NCBI GenBank assembly: GCA_016630955.3
Contig: CM049985.1
Location: 1,674,001 to 1,738,000, forward strand
Length of the DNA: 64,000 bases
Direction: 5' to 3'
Source of the DNA: Didymella arachidicola
Taxonomy: Eukaryota; Ascomycota; Dothideomycetes; Pleosporales; Didymellaceae
Part shown: positions 42,871-54,700 of the stretch, piece by piece
How the letters are laid out: each line of letters opens with the position of its first letter
Numbering within the stretch: the first letter of the stretch is position 1
Made by a program: the position numbers and the translations under genes
The notes under the pieces: model-generated
The model's input: the letters and a program-made list of their open reading frames with translations, nothing else
What the model was told of the DNA's origin: nothing
Database searches by the model: none

Positions 42871-43295
42871 ATCGCGTTCAGTCGACCGATCGAGTCAACG
42901 TCCAGCTGCTGGGACTACATACTGGGGCTCTGGAAGTGCGACGCATCTGAAAAGCGTTGGATTACTGCAGGCGACCGAGTTGGTCAATGAATATAGAATT
43001 ACGGCATCATTACTATAGAGCGAGATAATGCATCAATGGTTCAACCAACAACACTTTGGTCCTCTCAAACCATTTTACCAATACATAGATACCTTATAAG
43101 AGACTCCACCGATATCCTGCTCGCTCACCGCAGTATTGATGGTGAACGAAGCAGCACGTGGGTGCCCCTAATGAGGAAACAAAGTTCGACGCTAACCCAC
43201 GTCACGCTCCACTCCTCACAACGCCTCACCGTACCCTCTCGCAAGACCGTTGAAACGTCACAGCAACCCCGCAGTCACAGCAATGTGGGCTAACA
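42871..43295. other. intergenic region
   Basis: About 425 bases between Yhm2 and the Crt10-like gene, with the 3' UTR and promoter. No gene seen. Confidence 0.4.
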
Positions 43296-45590
43296 ATGTC
43301 GAAATACATCTTCTGTGCCGCGACGAGTGTACAACGGGGTTACAAAAGAGTGAGCTGCTCGCCCAATCTTGCGACCTTCGTTTGCTTAAAGTTGGCTGAA
43401 GTACCCTGTGCTGACTTCTATAGTTTCCCGATCGCTTTGAACGACCTCAGGTTAAAGCCTGGCGTTGCGATCTTACTGCACTGTCTCGGAGCCACAACTT
43501 CTATTTTGTAGCATGTAACGATGCTATATACGTCTATAAGCCCGAGTTTCCAGACCAATCAATTCCGGGTGAACCAGAGTTGATACTAAATCCACCGACG
43601 ACCTCGCCATACTTGCAGCCGGGAATCGACCAAGAAGATTCTCATTCAATCACGAGACTACATGTGGATTACCTCGGCCAAGACGAAATCATTCTGATCA
43701 CTTGCGACGACGGCGATGTGATCGGTTATCGCACTGAGGAAATCCAGCGTGTGGTGGACAGACGTCGGGAGGCCTCGGATGGTGACACTGATCACCTTGC
43801 CGAGGAGCCTGTGAGGACATTTCTGCACCGCAATGTGGGTGCCAGCGCGTGGGGCCTAGCCATTCACCGAGAAGCCCGTATGATTGCAATAAGCGCGAAC
43901 ACCCACAAAGTAACTGTCATTGCATACGCATTAGCGCGACTGGGTGCAAACTCAGACACCTCGTCAATTTCGTCAGACCCGGATAGGAGAAGGTGCTCTG
44001 ATGAGGAGGATCCAACCGATTTTCCCTCTCCGCGAAGAGAAGACCATGTCATTACTCTCGCGGCACGTCACAATGTCCCGTCGGTGTCTTTCAACAACGG
44101 TGGCGACGATGCTGGGGGACGATGGCTTTCGAGCTGCTCGATCAATGGTGAGACCTTGATTTGGGACTTGCATCACCCAGAAAAGTGTGTTCGAGTCATT
44201 CGACTTGGGTTCTGCGCGAGTGTCAAAGATCCCACCAAAGCACCGCAGCATAACCCTGGTAGTTGCGCTTGCCTTAGACCCAGCAACTTTCCGCATGCCA
44301 TTTGGAGTAACATGTTCCTCGACGCGACTACCGCTTACCAAGATCCATCGCTGCAGGATATGGCACTACCTCTGCACCATGATCATCCCTTACCGTACAT
44401 ACAGGATGTCAGCGCGTGTAAAGGCCGTTTCACTGTAAAAGGTCGTAATAACTATCCGGGGCCATCAGACGTTGACCAATATGTTCAGGCTCATGCAGAA
44501 GCGAGTGAGATGAGTGTGTCAGAAGACGATTCAGACCCTGTCGACGAGAGCGAGTCCGAGGCGTCATCGAACTTAGGTTCGGCAAGCGCGAGTCTAGCAC
44601 AAACATCAGACCTTGAAGATCTTGCCGATCAACCGATGCTCCAGGAAATCACCGCGGATGCGCAATTGCTCGTATCAGGGGACACAGACGAGGCTTCGAT
44701 CATTGACGAAGATGCGTCGCAAATGGCATCAGTATCATACTTACCGCCTACTCAGATACCGAGCAACGCTATGAATGCCTTTGGCGTATGGTTCCAGCCA
44801 CCAACCAACACTGCAACCATCGTCTGGGATGATGGTAGCGATAGTGAAGATGAGCTGTTCATACCAACGACTACACAAGCCCAGATGGCCTTTGCAAATG
44901 CAATTCAACCTGTTCGAGCGTACTGCGAAGTGACCACAGCCTTCACTCTGGCAAGACAGGTCTGTCTATTTTATTTGCCCGATCTTGATTAACTGCTGAC
45001 AGGGATCCAAGCCGCAACTTACATCGCCACTCCTGATAGTGACCAAAGAAGACGTGCACCTCTATCAACGGCCCCTCGATTATACGGGTGACCATCTGGA
45101 TCCAATTGTTACCATTCGAAGACCACTTCACCCTGATCAACGACTGAGCCCGTTCCCCTTCGTCCCCGGATCGCATGATCGGCATTGCTATACTACTCAG
45201 ATTCCAGAACTTGGTGTTTTTATCATCGCATCACCGCATGGACGCGCCGGAGTTTTCAGCCTTGCGAGAACACCACAAAGTTCTGGTGCGCGGCCCCAGT
45301 ACAGCTTCCATCTTGAATATGTACTGCCGTTTGCGAACGATGACAAGAGCAAGATATGGGACGTTGAAGGTGCCAGGCTGATAGGTGTTGCTGTCGGACC
45401 GGTGCAAGGCATGCTAGACGAGTCCAGCGAAGTGGAAAAGGAGGAATTGGGGGCTGCTCCACCCATCGGAAAACCTAGACATAGGCGATGGAGACTGATG
45501 ATGTACTTCACAGACCACACAGTTCTGGCTTTCGAGCTCAGTAAGTTAAGGGAGGGAGGAACCCCCGGAATCGGCGAATTGATCGTTTGA
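43296..45590 (+). CDS. CRT10: Crt10-like protein
   Basis: Three exons: 43296-43349 (18 codons), 43424-44959 and 45003-45590, giving 725 residues. The first intron is 74 bp (GTGAGC...ATAG). The second is 43 bp with an unusual GTCTGT donor and CTGACAG acceptor; both are needed to keep frame. Motifs typical of the fungal Crt10 family are SITRLHVDYLGQDEIILITCDDGDVIGY, RNVGASAWGLAIHREARMIAISANTHKVTV and WLSSCSINGETLIWDL, which look like WD-type beta-propeller blades, with an acidic Ser/Glu-rich insert (about 315-380). Yeast Crt10 affects transcription of ribonucleotide reductase genes. The role here is inferred. An in-frame alternative ATG at 43283 fails to join correctly. Confidence 0.9.
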
Positions 45591-45667
45591 ATGGAAGTGA
45601 GAAATAAGATAACAAGTTAGCACTCTGTCTGGAGTGTCAACCACAATCTACTCGTAATACTCATTAG

Positions 45668-46654
45668 CTATACACCCAGCACTGAAAGTGTCTTGAGCCA
45701 CTCGTTTATCGCGATCGCAGTGCTCTCAGGTGCCTCTTCGCTTACGAAATGACCCACGCCGCCACCAATTGGTCGCTCAGTAATCAAGTGCGGGCCTGCA
45801 CTCCATGGCTGGCCCCAAACCTCGAGGATGGGTTTTCTCGCCCGAGTCGTCAGAAATGTACCGCTATACACGAGTAACAGCGGCACTTCGATCTTCCTAC
45901 CCTCTTCAATCGCCCGCTTCTCGAATTTCACGTCCGCGCCCGCGCCGGCCTCATAGTCCATGGTTGTCGCCTTGATCACAGAGTCTTTGTCAAAGAACGA
46001 CGAATACACTTCCAGCGCCTCGTCATCTGCCCTCCAACTACGTCCGGACGCATCGTTACCCGCCCACCGCGCTATCATATCGCGAGCCCATTTTCCGCCG
46101 CCGTAAGCTTGGATCATGGGAATTGCGATCGAGGGATTTGCGAGGAACGACCAGTGAAACCAGCCTTTTGCGCTGGCGGCCGAATCTCCGATCGACCATT
46201 GCGAGAGCGTAGGTACGATGTCCAGGAGCGCGAGCCCGGTGATGGTAAATCCACGGACGGGGGTGTGAGGAGAAGAGATGTGTAGATGGTGCGCTATGCG
46301 GGCTCCGCGATCGTGTGCTATCAGGATAATGGGCTGGTGACTGGTATCTGAAGATTTGAGGAGCTCGCGGAGTGCGTCTAGGATGAGCAGGCCGACGCTG
46401 ACTTTATCGTGTTGGACTGCAGGCGCGCTGTTGCCATAACCGGGCAGGTCGGGAACGAAGAGAGGATACGAAGTCAGGAGAGGAACCACGTGTCGCCAGA
46501 GGAAAGCGCTGTTGGGGTATCCGTGGAGAAGTACTAGAATGGGAACGGCATTGTTGGTTTTGCTGAGATCTTTGTGATAGCTGACTGTGCCCTTGCTTGA
46601 AGTGTGCCTCTGGAAACCAAGGTCTGCGAACTTATGATCTTGGATGTGTGCCAT
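45668..46654 (-). CDS. haloacetate dehalogenase-like alpha/beta hydrolase
   Basis: Intronless 328-residue alpha/beta hydrolase. Start M1 is at 46654; the frame is open to 46915, but that part has no family match. Key residues fit the fluoroacetate/haloacetate dehalogenase branch: LLHGYPNSAFLWRHV (oxyanion), nucleophile D115 in HDRGAR with R116 and R119 that would hold the carboxylate, acid D145 in LALLDIVPT, the halide-binding pair H167-W168 in FHWSFLANP, and catalytic H302. These enzymes release halide from haloacetates and give glycolate; many fungal members have unknown natural substrates. An epoxide hydrolase is the main alternative, but the HW pair argues against it. It ends 77 bp from the convergent Crt10 gene. 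Confidence 0.88.
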   Translation of the reverse strand: MAHIQDHKFADLGFQRHTSSKGTVSYHKDLSKTNNAVPILVLLHGYPNSAFLWRHVVPLLTSYPLFVPDLPGYGNSAPAVQHDKVSVGLLILDALRELLKSSDTSHQPIILIAHDRGARIAHHLHISSPHTPVRGFTITGLALLDIVPTLSQWSIGDSAASAKGWFHWSFLANPSIAIPMIQAYGGGKWARDMIARWAGNDASGRSWRADDEALEVYSSFFDKDSVIKATTMDYEAGAGADVKFEKRAIEEGRKIEVPLLLVYSGTFLTTRARKPILEVWGQPWSAGPHLITERPIGGGVGHFVSEEAPESTAIAINEWLKTLSVLGV

Positions 46655-46880
46655 TACGGAGATATCGCGTTGATGCCACGTTGATGTAGGAGTCAAAGCC
46701 TGAGGAACATGTACTCGATATCTGCATACAAGATTGTGATATCTGTACCAAAGCGGTAGTTCACTGGTGTATTTGTCAGCGTGCTTACGCTGCGTGTTGC
46801 CTGAATAAGCCGCGTCCTTGGGTTTGGATACCTTTTCGCTGAGTCCAGACGATTGCATCGAATTCGTTAAAGCGTAAGCG

Positions 46881-47824
46881 CTAATGATTAGCTTTGAGTG
46901 TCGGGGGGAATACAAACAGCTTGTTTTCCAAACTCCCGTTCATCATGGTAACAACCTTCTCATACACCGTGTACAAGACGCTACTGCTGAAGTCCAATCT
47001 ACCCACCCTCGACGTACTTCCAATCCATAGCCCTGTAAAACCCGAATTTCGTACTACGGTCCGGAACGCATCGATTGTCCCAGCACCCTTCGTGCATTGC
47101 GCATATATTTCGACTGTGTCAAGTGGTTGAGTGATGTATACAGTGACAGTACCCGCCAACGCTCCGGTCAACAGGGCTGTGATGGCGTTTTGGGGCAAGT
47201 CATGTTGCCGTGTAGATTCACGGATGACGTTATAGCTACCCGTTTTTGTGCCTTGAGTGCTACTTTGCTTCAGGATGGTTGGTACGAGGCCACGATATAA
47301 ACCACCAATAATACTTTCTCTACTGGGTATGTCCTTGCACGCCCGAAGATCGCCGCGAAAGAACTTGACGTGGTTGGTCGTATTGGAGATAAGAAAAGCC
47401 TTCGGTCGTTCGGTCGGTGTGACAGCAACAACGCTTTCGGTCTGTCCCGCCAGGGAGCCGCGAGCACACCTCGCGCTGGTGTGAGTGACCCGTTTCCGTC
47501 TGCGAGATGTTGTTGGAAGTACGAGAAGGATGCAAACGAACAGACATCTTGAACGCTGTACTGAGAACAAGAGTTGAGCAGCCTGTGTTAAGCATACCAA
47601 CACCCTCATATCTCGCAACGTAGTAGATGACAGAAAGAGGATTGTGGTGGAGACTTGGGGGCAGTGTGGAGTTGCACTCGGGTTTTTGCGTATTCGAAGG
47701 GGAAAGTTGTTATTGCCTCCACGCTGCCGGCGACGGCACTTGACAAAAGCAACACTGGTACCGATGTCCTCGGCTTGGAGGTATGTCTTGCGGTTGTGTT
47801 TGGTTTCTGTTGAATGTGAATCAC
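46881..47824 (-). pseudogene. tricarboxylate carrier (Ctp1-like), frameshifted
   Basis: Remains of a mitochondrial tricarboxylate carrier. In order on the minus strand: SSAVAGSVEAITTFPFEYAKTRVQL (first repeat), then in another frame NPLSVIYYVARYEGVGML and GCSTLVLSTAFKMSVR, then in a third frame FASFSYFQQHLADGNGSLTPARGVL, then AGQTESVVAVTPTE and the rest in a fourth register (GLYRGLVPTILKQSS; TGALAGTVTVYITQPLDTVEIYAQ; SRVGRLDFSSSVLYTVYEKVV). Frame changes lie near 47640, 47535 and 47457. The first frame begins with GTG; no ATG lies between it and an upstream stop. The order and content of the pieces leave no room for introns. Ctp1 exports citrate from mitochondria. The gene is dead, while the Yhm2 carrier 4 kb away is intact. 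Confidence 0.85.
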
Positions 47825-48869
47825 CCGGCCTATCCACCCAAGCGGTGATGATCAACTCTGGGCAGCGGCCATAAGGACTGAGGTGCAATAAACCCAGAAC
47901 GAATGCAAGACGGAGGACGGAAGATAGAGTGTGGGAATGCAACACCGTATGGGCTTGATTCGTCTACTTGACGTGTTGATAGAGAGGGTTATCAAAGTCG
48001 GTGATCTGCTCCGGGTGAGCATACGGATTCCGGCTTTGCTTCGTTTCACATGCTGACCGCAGGTAAACATTCTCTTCTTCATGAAGTTATCGGTATTTGT
48101 GGGGTCGTTTGTGACTCCCACATGTCATCTTCCCGTTGACAGTGCCTTCTGTGCAGCTCTTTCACTGCATCGCATCGAAGACAGCTCAGACTCGCGAGTG
48201 AGGGAAATCGCAACCGCTCCCTCCGCTTCCTGCGGGCAACAACGAGCGAGCATCAGCCTGCAGTGGCTGATAAAATCCATGCTTTGAGATTGTGTACGCT
48301 GTACATTTTCAGAAACATGGACAAAATCGCAAACCCCTGTTTCCGCGGGAGCGTCTCAATGAGAACAGTGCTGCAATTGAGCCCCAAATGGTTCTTCCAC
48401 AAGTTTTCCTGCTCGAAATTGCGGGTTCGTTCTTTTTGACATTATTGATGGTCTGTTACACACCGTTCATTGACGGGTAAGGCTAGCGTTGCGATCAAGA
48501 TTTGGAGGGAGTGAATGCTTCCCGCGGGAGTGGCCTGGCCTGCCTATTGGTGCAAACACGCCCAATTCTTGGACCTGGGCTCTACTCCTTTCACAGCTAC
48601 AGCGGTCACTGCGGCATGCATCACGAGAAGAATCTGTACGATCGTTTTACTTACACCGTCGCTGTGGCGTTATTGTTCGTTGGGTGATGCTGGAGTGAGG
48701 CTGGCGGGAGCGTGCTCGCTTGGCTGGCGGGAAGCCGGTTGGACACTGGAGACCACCATCTCTCATTTCTCATCCCGCCACACCCGCGGCAACCTCCACT
48801 GCCTTCGCGCTCCTCCACGCTCCCGCAAACACACGACTTCACGATTGCACTTGCTGTCTTCCTGTCTTG
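47825..48869. other. intergenic region
   Basis: About 1 kb upstream of the second Zn2Cys6 gene. Short frames on both strands (for example 48292-48480, with one hydrophobic stretch) have no family motif. It probably contains the regulator's promoter and the old promoter of the carrier. Confidence 0.4.
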
Positions 48870-51247
48870 ATGGACGGCAATGATAATGCCACTGCAGTTG
48901 GCGACAGTCAGGCTGTGAGGCGGGTGCGAAAGCGTGCACCTGAAGCGTGCACCTTCTGTCGCCGGCGCAAGGCGCGTAGCTGACTATGCGTACGCGTTAC
49001 TTGGCTGACTACATCAGATCAAATGCAGCACTGAACGACCGTCGTGTGCAAATTGCAAAACCCATGGCATGACTTGCAACTATGAGCCCATCGATGATGC
49101 CGTTCGCGCACGCACCGCCCGCCCAAACAAGGTGCAGCGTAGAGAACAGAAGAATGGACCACCCAACGCGACAGCAACCCCTAAAACCAAGCTGGTGTCG
49201 GACGACAACATTGCTCCCGTCCATGCAGACTCTGCCAATCGAGCCAATAATGTGTCTCGTATCGTGGTTTCTTCGAACGGCATGCCCAGCTACCATGGCC
49301 GCACAAGCACGCTCTTCGAGGAGAGCTATCAAGATAGATCTACGCCAGAAGCCATTCCAAGGATGCCCGAAGAGTGGGTAGAGAAAGGCCTGATCGCTGA
49401 AGCCGCTTGCCAGCGACAACTCGAAGACGTGAACCTTCGTCTTGGTAAACTGGACTTTGATGGCGTTGAGCCAGAATTGGGCCAGCACCTACTGTCTCTT
49501 CACTGGAATCGACAGCATCACTCGTTCTTGATCACTTATCGCCCTGCGTTCATGCGAGATATGGCATGCAAGGGACCAAATTTCTCAAAACTTCTCCTGA
49601 ACGCCATTTTTTTCAGTGCATCTAAGTTCAGCCCGCGCCGCGAGCTTCGAAGAGATGCTGATGATGTGCGAACAGCCGGTTGGAAGTTCCGCGAGCGTGT
49701 GCGAGGGCTGCTTGGGGGTGCTCTAGACAAGAGTGACATCACAACGATACAAGCATTGCTGATTATGTGTAACTCTCTGTTTGCTTTAGGAGACGAGCGC
49801 AGCGCAGCCTGGTTGTATGCCGGTCTTGCATTCCGCATGATTGTTGACTTAGGCATCCACGTTGACAAGGCAGGCCTCACGACCCATCGCAAGTTTTCGG
49901 ATGAAGACCTCGAGATTCGCAGGCGTGTCTTCTGGGCAGCATTTGGTGAGTAGAACTCGTCAAGGTCAACAAAATCTGCTGACCGGTTTCCTAGTGGTCG
50001 ATAAGATACAAAGTCTGTACCAGGGGCGACCAGTCACACTGAAGGAGTCCGATACTTTAGTGCCTATTAAATTTCTCGATACCTACGAAGAACTCGAGCA
50101 TTGGACGCCTTTGGCCTATTTGACCCAGCCCGATTTGGCTTATGCTGGATCACCGGCGTACAGCATTTCGACCTTCAAGCACCTCTGTCAACTTTCTCTC
50201 ATTCTCAGCGACATACTGAGCACTATATACACAGAGAGAAGTTCTGACAAGAGCTCAGCGGAGCTGTCCCACAAGCTGGAAAGTATTCACGCTTCACTGC
50301 AGACTTGGTACCGCGACTTGTCACCTCATCTTACTGATCTTGGCAAATTACCCACAACACCGCCTCCGCATGTCCTAAGCCTACTGTCAGTATCAAAGCT
50401 TACTTTCGGCTGCTGAGCTGACTTTCATAGAGCCATGTATCACGTGCTAGTAATTCTTTTGCATCATCCGTTCGTGGCTGATGGACATCTTTACAGCACT
50501 TCGCGCAGTATATCCGTCAACTCATTAAAGTGTTGCGCCACGGCCGCAAACGATATCGTGCATCTTGTGCGAATCTTTGACAAAGCGTTCAGCGTGAGGC
50601 GAGCACCTTACCTGATATCGTATGCAACGTACGTTGCTGCGACGATACACGCACGCATAGCAGCGAAGCGTGGCCCTGGATCTGATGCCCATAGCAGCCT
50701 TGCCGCTTGCTTGGCAGTGTTCAGAGAGAACCAGGAGACCAATCCGGCAGTTCGACGTGCTAATGCTCTTGTGCAAAACCTCATGAAGCGACTCGGGGTG
50801 CAAATGCACAGCATCGACGAGTGTCAGATACACAAGGCCGCCAACGAGAGCAGTCAACGTCAGTCTCCAGAAGCAGTCTCGAATGCTACGACGAGCCGAG
50901 GCCCCAGCCTGCAAGGTCTCGATCTTGATGGTATAATACAGAGCTTCGTACGTGAGCAAGAGAATGCGCAGATGACGCAAGCGGGCACCCCAGAACAGTC
51001 GGCAGTCAACACACCGACAACGATGCCACCACCGCGAATTAACGCGATGATTGGTAATATGATGGACACTGGCGGTCATGATGTGGCATCACTCAACTAC
51101 GACTTCAATGGCCAATGGCTCGCACCAGGCCAACAGCAAGTCTATGGAGACGCCTCAGTACCTGTCGACGACCTCTATTACGGCTTCAACAGCGCTGCTC
51201 TAGATAGTTTCCCGATCACACCCTTCCTTGAATGGAATACTATGTGA
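48870..51247 (+). CDS. Zn2Cys6 transcription factor with GC-AG intron
   Basis: Four exons: 48870-48971, 49018-49945, 49995-50385 and 50431-51247, giving 745 residues. The binuclear cluster is C27, C30, C37, C44, C47 and C54 (ACTFCRRRK then IKCSTERPSCANCKTHGMTC). The first intron sits inside it after K34, a common position in this class, but starts with GC (GCGCGT) and ends CATCAG; no GT donor restores the cysteine pattern. Introns 2 and 3 use GTGAGT and GTCAGT. The middle domain has DLGIHVDK, EIRRRVFWAAFGVVDKIQSLYQGRP, the fungal-specific transcription factor signature. The C terminus is Gln/Asn/Pro-rich. It is likely a nuclear regulator of an unknown pathway. A transposon block begins 540 bp downstream. 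Confidence 0.9.
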
Positions 51248-51785
51248 GAACTTTGATGAACGGCCAGTAATGGCTGAGGTAAGGATGAAAGAAGACAAGG
51301 GTTGACGGTAGCAAGTGCATTATGTATTACCCGAGGGGCGTTTTGGAGCACGGATACGGAAAATTATTGGAGGTCGAAACTTTCAATGTTTGCATTGGCC
51401 ACGAATGTGCGGTATGCAGGAACGCCATCGATAGCTCTAGTGAGCTAGCTTGTGATGGAGTTGATGCTTGGGTACTAATTTCTATTAGGCCAAAGTCGAA
51501 ACACTCTGGTTTGGTTTGGTATTTCCTACACGGTTTCAGCCGCGAACCCGCAGCTATGCCCGGCTGGCAGGCTTGGCAGACAGCCGACGCGGTGCAAGCG
51601 TTGATCCGCGCCGCCCCACTTCATCCCTCGAAAGGAACCATCTGTCCCCGCGACCTGCCGTTTCCCTCTCATCCCTATCTACATTTGGCTGCCAACCTCA
51701 TCTAGATAATGACTCTACTAACTGAACACTGTACTTCTAGGCTCGTAGAGGCATGGTTGCCTCGTGTTGTGCGTCTGCGATACCT
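51248..51785. other. boundary between gene region and LINE 3' end
   Basis: About 540 bases. It holds the regulator's 3' UTR and probably the 3' UTR of the minus-strand LINE, whose last coding stop is at 51786. No poly-A tail or target duplication could be identified, so the exact element end is uncertain. Confidence 0.4.
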
Positions 51786-54700
51786 TCAGTCTCCCCCCAG
51801 CGCTCGGCTGTCGTCTGCGCGCCTGCGATCCCCATTTTGCCCAAGGATCTGCGTCTGGTCTATATACTCGATGGCTTTGGTGGCTAGCTGTGGCGTGCTT
51901 AGGATGGTCCGGATATTGTCTTGTCCGGACAGGTTGGCGAAGATGCGGTCCCAGAGATTCCTGCGCTTGCTGCAATGGAGGAGGATGTGCGCGACGGTCT
52001 GTCGTCTTGCTCCGCAGTCACAGCGTGGGCTGGTGACGTCTGGCACTCTTCGGGCGAAGAGGAAGTCGTTGAACCCGATCTTCTCTGTCCGCAGCTGTAC
52101 CAGCATCGCGCTCTGCCGTTTGGATCGCCCCTCGTGGAGCTGGAGGACTTTCTTGGTGGGTGTGGGCGTGTGTCTGTAGGTTGCGCGACCTTTGGTATCT
52201 TTGTGCCACTTCGCTATCCATGCCCGCTCCGCTTGCGTTTTGCACCATCTTTTTGTTGTCGACCTTATAGTGTATAATTTAGGGGGTGCGTCTGCCGGTA
52301 AGCTTCTGCAACCGTTTTCCCTCCATCTAGTGGCCTCCTTGGCCGCTTTGTCGACGGCCTCGTTTCCCGGGATGCCCACGTGGGCTGGTATCCATCGGAC
52401 GGTTACTGTCCGTCCTTTATCCTAGAGCTCCTGGACCTGTCGTGCGATGTCCGCGAGGATGTAGGCTCCTGATCGTCCCTCAGCCTTGGCGATGGACCAG
52501 ATGGCGGCCTGATTGTCTGTGTATATTGCAACGTCTTGTCGCGCGCCATTTCTGTTTGCATAATCTTGAGCGATCTGTAAAGCTAAGCTGATACCCTGTA
52601 GCTCTGCTGCATATACTGTCGACGCTGTGTCCGGCCCTATGTGCACGGACTGTACCTATTGCGTGAGCGGGCATAATGCTGCAGAGCCTATTTCACCTTT
52701 AATGCCGCTGCCGTCTGTGTAAATGCTGAGGCTGTCTTTGTTCACGTACTCTCTATTGTGTCTCGCCCGCGCCTCCTCCGCGGTCGCGTTAATGTAGGTG
52801 GTTGGGCCTTGTCTCTAGGGTAGAGTGAGGAAGCATAGGATCTGCTCTTGTCTGTCTAGGTCGTGGTCTCGCCTGCTCTTTATGTTAATATAGAGTTTCT
52901 GCTATAAGCTGGTATGTCTAATACTGGCCTTGTCTGCAACTGTAGACTGTGTTGTGTTTATCTAGAACCCTAAGGTAGCCGCGATGTTAGTGCATAATAA
53001 CAGTTAGGTAATAGTATCTATGTTATGTTTCTATATCTGCTACTTAATAGTTAGGAGGAAGGCCTTAACATTAAGCGCAGTGTTTAACGTAGCTTTATAG
53101 GCTCTGCATATTACTCTTACTACTCTTGCTTATAGACTCTTTAGCGTGTTTAGCGTCTTCTTTATATATAGTTTTCCCTTAGCACTTGCGTTCGACTATA
53201 TTAAGCATGCGTATATTATCTGTAGTAGTATAGTGCTTACATATATCTGTTGCATGTCTATAAGGCTAGCGCCCTAATTAGATCCGCTAAGGCAGCTTAG
53301 AGCGTTAACTGTCTTTATTGCTTTCTATCTAATACCCTCTATATATTGTTTCTAGTAAAGCTTTGTATCTATTATTAGTCTAAGGTACTTGCACGTTGCT
53401 TTAGGTTGTATCTCGCCCTACGCTATTTAAATTAGTGTTTCTGTGTTAATGCGCTTGCGTGATCTTATAAAGTAGGTAAGCTAGAACTTATTTAGGGCGA
53501 AGACCGATGCGTATATGCTAGCCTAACGCTGTGCCCTCTCTAGGATCCTGCCTAGTGTCTCGCAAGTCCGCTCTGTTGTCTTACCCTACGTAAGGATGCC
53601 GACGTCGTCTATGTAGCCTGTAGAGATAGTGTCTAGCGCCTAATTGCATTTGTCTATTAGGTTGGCGTTGTAGAAGAGGTAGAGAATAGGTGACAGTAGC
53701 AATCCCTAAGTTATGCCTGTGTTGATCCAATACGCTGGCGACTAGAAGCCGTTAATTGCGATGCTCGTCTGTCTGTTGCTAAGGAAGCTTGCAATCTACC
53801 TTGCCGTCTGCTTATCTACTCGCCTCTTTCGCAGATCGTGAAGCAGTTGTGTGTGCGAGACGTTGTCGAAGGCGCCAGAAACATTAAGCAGCAAGAGACT
53901 AGCTACCTAGCTAGTGTTCTAGCTCTATGCTTCGTATATTTTATAGGTGACGGCGTGAAGAGCGTGCTTGGTCGAGCGCATCTTCCTACCGCCTATGTGT
54001 GTCGGCGGTAGGACTTAATAGGGCTTAGCTAGGTAGCTAAGGCGTTGTGCTATAACTACATCTATAATCTTGCCTATAGTGTTTATAAGCGTAATAGATC
54101 TATAGGACTTCGGTGTTGTGTAGTTATCTTTGCCCGGCTTGCGTAGGACGACTGTAGTCGACTCGCAAAAGTAGGTCGGGTAGTAACCTAGACGCAAGCT
54201 CTAGTTAAAGATCCTTGTTAGATAGGGTACAAGGTAAGCCGTCCCTGCTTGCAGGGCCTTATTAGCGATACCGTCCGGGCCAGGTGCCTTAAGTAGCAAC
54301 GCGGCTCAAATAGCGTCCCTAACCTCTTTCTCTGTTACTAGCAGTATAAACTACTTAGTTGTTATACTGTGCGTCTTGTATATCCTCTAGATCTGCTTCC
54401 GGTAGTGCTAGGAAGAAAGCCTTACAGAACACATCTGCTTTAGCTTTTAGATCTGTTATCTCCTCATGTGTCCCTAGATGTTGTAGAACCGGTGTGACTA
54501 TAGGGGCCTTGTTTCCTCTTGTCTTTGCCTACTTAATAAGTCTCTACAATGCTTCTGGCGACTTCGCGGCTTGCTCTACCTGTTCTCTATAAGCGTCTCT
54601 TAGTGCCTTCTTAATCGTTCTTGCTTTAAGGTTCCTTGCTGCGCGGTAAGCTTCCTACGACTCGTCTGTGTAGCGCTGGCTGTGCGCTCTCTTAAGTCTC

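Noticed and set aside
30514..47824. possible secondary-metabolite or degradation gene cluster
   Set aside because: Genes are mostly housekeeping and of unrelated pathways; no backbone synthase or multiple steps of a single pathway are present.
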